Source: DAHUXD01 sp963736455
Lineage (GTDB): Bacteria > Acidobacteriota > Thermoanaerobaculia > UBA5066 > Gp7-AA6
NCBI GenBank assembly: GCA_963736455.1
Contig: CAVTON010000002.1
Location: forward strand, 1,178,001 to 1,242,000
Length of the DNA stretch: 64,000 nt
Direction of reading: 5' to 3'
Each line of letters opens with the position of its first letter. The first letter of the stretch is position 1. The position numbers and the translations under genes were made by a program. The notes under the pieces are model-generated. The model ran no database searches. It was not told where the DNA came from and saw only the letters and a program-made list of their open reading frames with translations. Below are positions 62,919 to 64,000 of this stretch, one piece after another.

Positions 62919-63873
62919 GGGTTCTTCGCCCGGTCTCGGATCGCGAGGATGCGGGTACCCATTCTCGATCGGGCGAGGACCGTTCGCGCGGCGACCCGGA
63001 TGTCGCGCCCGAGCGGATGGATTCCACGGCGTCGGACGTACCTCCAGACCTCTCGCGCACACCGGAATTTCTGGCTCGGCGAGAGCGGCGAACGGGCGAC
63101 CGAGCGCAGGTACTCGGCCGGTCGGCGCCAGTTCGGGAAGATGACGCGCCCCGAGCGCGAGGGGTCGGACCAGCGGATGCGCTCGTAGATCGGAATCGCG
63201 CCGCCGCTGTCCGGCCGGAACCGGCGATAGAAGAGAATGTCCGGGATCTCGACGAGCCGCCCGTGCAGGGCGAACTCGGCCTGCCAGTACGCGTCCGACG
63301 AGGGGTACGCCAGCAGCGGAGGCATCCGCCGGAGCACGTCCGTGCGGATGACGCCCAGGTGGGCGACGACGGGCCGAGGCGCGATGGCGTCCCGCAAAGC
63401 GCTCGTGCGGCGATGACGACTTGGAGAAGGGCCGGGCGTCGAAGGTCCCGATCACCTGGCCGTCCCGGTCGAGCTGAAACGTGCGGGCATGGCAGAACAC
63501 GACGGCGGGATCGCGGCCGAAGACCTCCAGGACGGTGCGCAGGTATTCGGGATGCAGGCGGTCGTCATGGGCGATTCCGAGAAAATAGACTCCCCGCGGA
63601 CTCGAGAAAGCATTGGTAATAGTTGCGATCTCCGCCGATGTTGGTCTCGTTGCGGAGGTAGCGAACCCGCGGATCACGCTGTGCCGCCGCCCGGCTGATT
63701 TCCTCGGTGCGATCGGTCGACGCATTGTCGGAGATGATGAGCTCGTAGTCGCCGAACGTCTGCTCCGCGATCGAGGCGAGTGTTTCGCCCAGGTATTCCT
63801 GGCCGTTGTAAACGGGCAGACCAATACTGACGAGGGGCCGGCGCGGCCCCGAACCGGCGTCGGAATCTGCCAT
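62915..63873 (-). CDS. GT2-family (GT-A) glycosyltransferase, two frame breaks
   Basis: ATG 63873 opens MADSDAGSGPRRPLVSIGLP, with the GT-A motifs SIGLPVYNGQEYLGETLASI and YELIISDNASTDRTEEISRA. One extra base near 63603 leads to VYFLGIAHDDRLHPEYLRTV (DxD-type HDD) and FGRDPAVVFCHARTFQLDRD. Another near 63410 leads to PVVAHLGVIRTDVLRRMPPL, SSDAYWQAEFALHGRLVEIP and DILFYRRFRPDSGGA to the stop at 62915. The order of motifs is complete, so a working gene is likely. It heads the minus-strand sugar module, and its stop overlaps the TTG start of the C-methyltransferase gene. The donor is not predictable. Confidence 0.8.
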
Positions 63874-64000
63874 CGACAGATGCTACCCCGGGCGTCAAGC
63901 CGCCTTCCGGGCGGGGAGAGAAGGCTCAGCGCGAGGCCGAATCCGTCCGTGCCGGACGACCCGGACCCGCCTGTAGTCGTGAAGGCATAGACCGGGAGCG
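63874..64000. other. right-edge stretch without recognisable gene
   Basis: These 127 bp lie upstream of the minus-strand GT2 gene. GCCGCC-TTCC-GGGCGG-like complementarity near 63899-63918 could form a short hairpin. No open frame with known motifs and no clear promoter was seen. A gene may begin beyond the window. Confidence 0.4.

Overview
The window is GC-rich and densely coded, and looks like a chromosomal segment of an Acidobacteriota bacterium. The best taxonomic marker is the tandem set of ADOP-type MacB/FtsX permeases at the left end, a family expanded in Acidobacteria. A secreted PQQ-propeller protein carries an N-terminal module that I recall from other acidobacterial secreted proteins. 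No tRNA, rRNA, CRISPR array, transposase or integrase was found. Taxonomy is an inference from protein style.

Left part (1-20 kb). A minus-strand export operon runs from a membrane-fusion protein through one ATPase to three consecutive ADOP permeases, the last cut by the window edge. Next come a minus-strand pair (NAD-dependent sugar epimerase plus 2-oxoglutarate/Fe oxygenase), a plus-strand secreted PQQ-like propeller protein, a minus-strand folD / secreted esterase-like / membrane-anchored five-bladed-propeller gene set, a PMT-type membrane glycosyltransferase, and an O-antigen ligase/polymerase-like membrane protein.

Central part (19-54 kb) is one large envelope-polysaccharide locus on the plus strand. 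Its export section holds a TPR protein, an outer-membrane beta-barrel, an SLBB polysaccharide export protein, a Wzz-like chain-length/tyrosine-kinase protein and a small anchored protein. A strong extended -10 promoter then precedes a UDP-HexNAc 6-dehydrogenase, a 4-epimerase, an ABC exporter (Wzm/Wzt with carbohydrate-binding tail), a deacetylase-methyltransferase fusion, a PMT-type transferase, asparagine-synthase-like amidotransferases, many GT-B and GT-A glycosyltransferases, a Wzy-like polymerase, an apparent CapK-GT4 fusion, a UDP-GlcNAc 2-epimerase, a DegT aminotransferase, a PglC-like initiating transferase and a FlaA1/WbpM-type 4,6-dehydratase. Together they suggest a polymer with amino, uronic (probably partly amidated) and N-acylated sugars. 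Both Wzy-type and ABC-type assembly genes are present; no Wzx flippase was recognised.

Right part (54-64 kb, minus strand) is a second sugar module: GT2, C-methyltransferase, RfbC-type 3,5-epimerase, M28/DUF4910-like peptidase homologue, methyltransferase, RfbF-type nucleotidyltransferase, GSAM-type aminotransferase, PIG-L deacetylase and a PMT-type transferase paralogous to the one at 32 kb. This suggests a CDP- or dTDP-linked branched deoxysugar.

Two features colour everything else. First, from about 20.9 kb onward many genes are broken by single-base frame changes, mostly one extra base in a short run of identical bases, while neighbouring domains stay intact; this looks more like residual indel error than gene decay. 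Second, a palindromic cloverleaf-like repeat of about 50 bp occurs in three intergenic sites, once as a three-copy tandem array.
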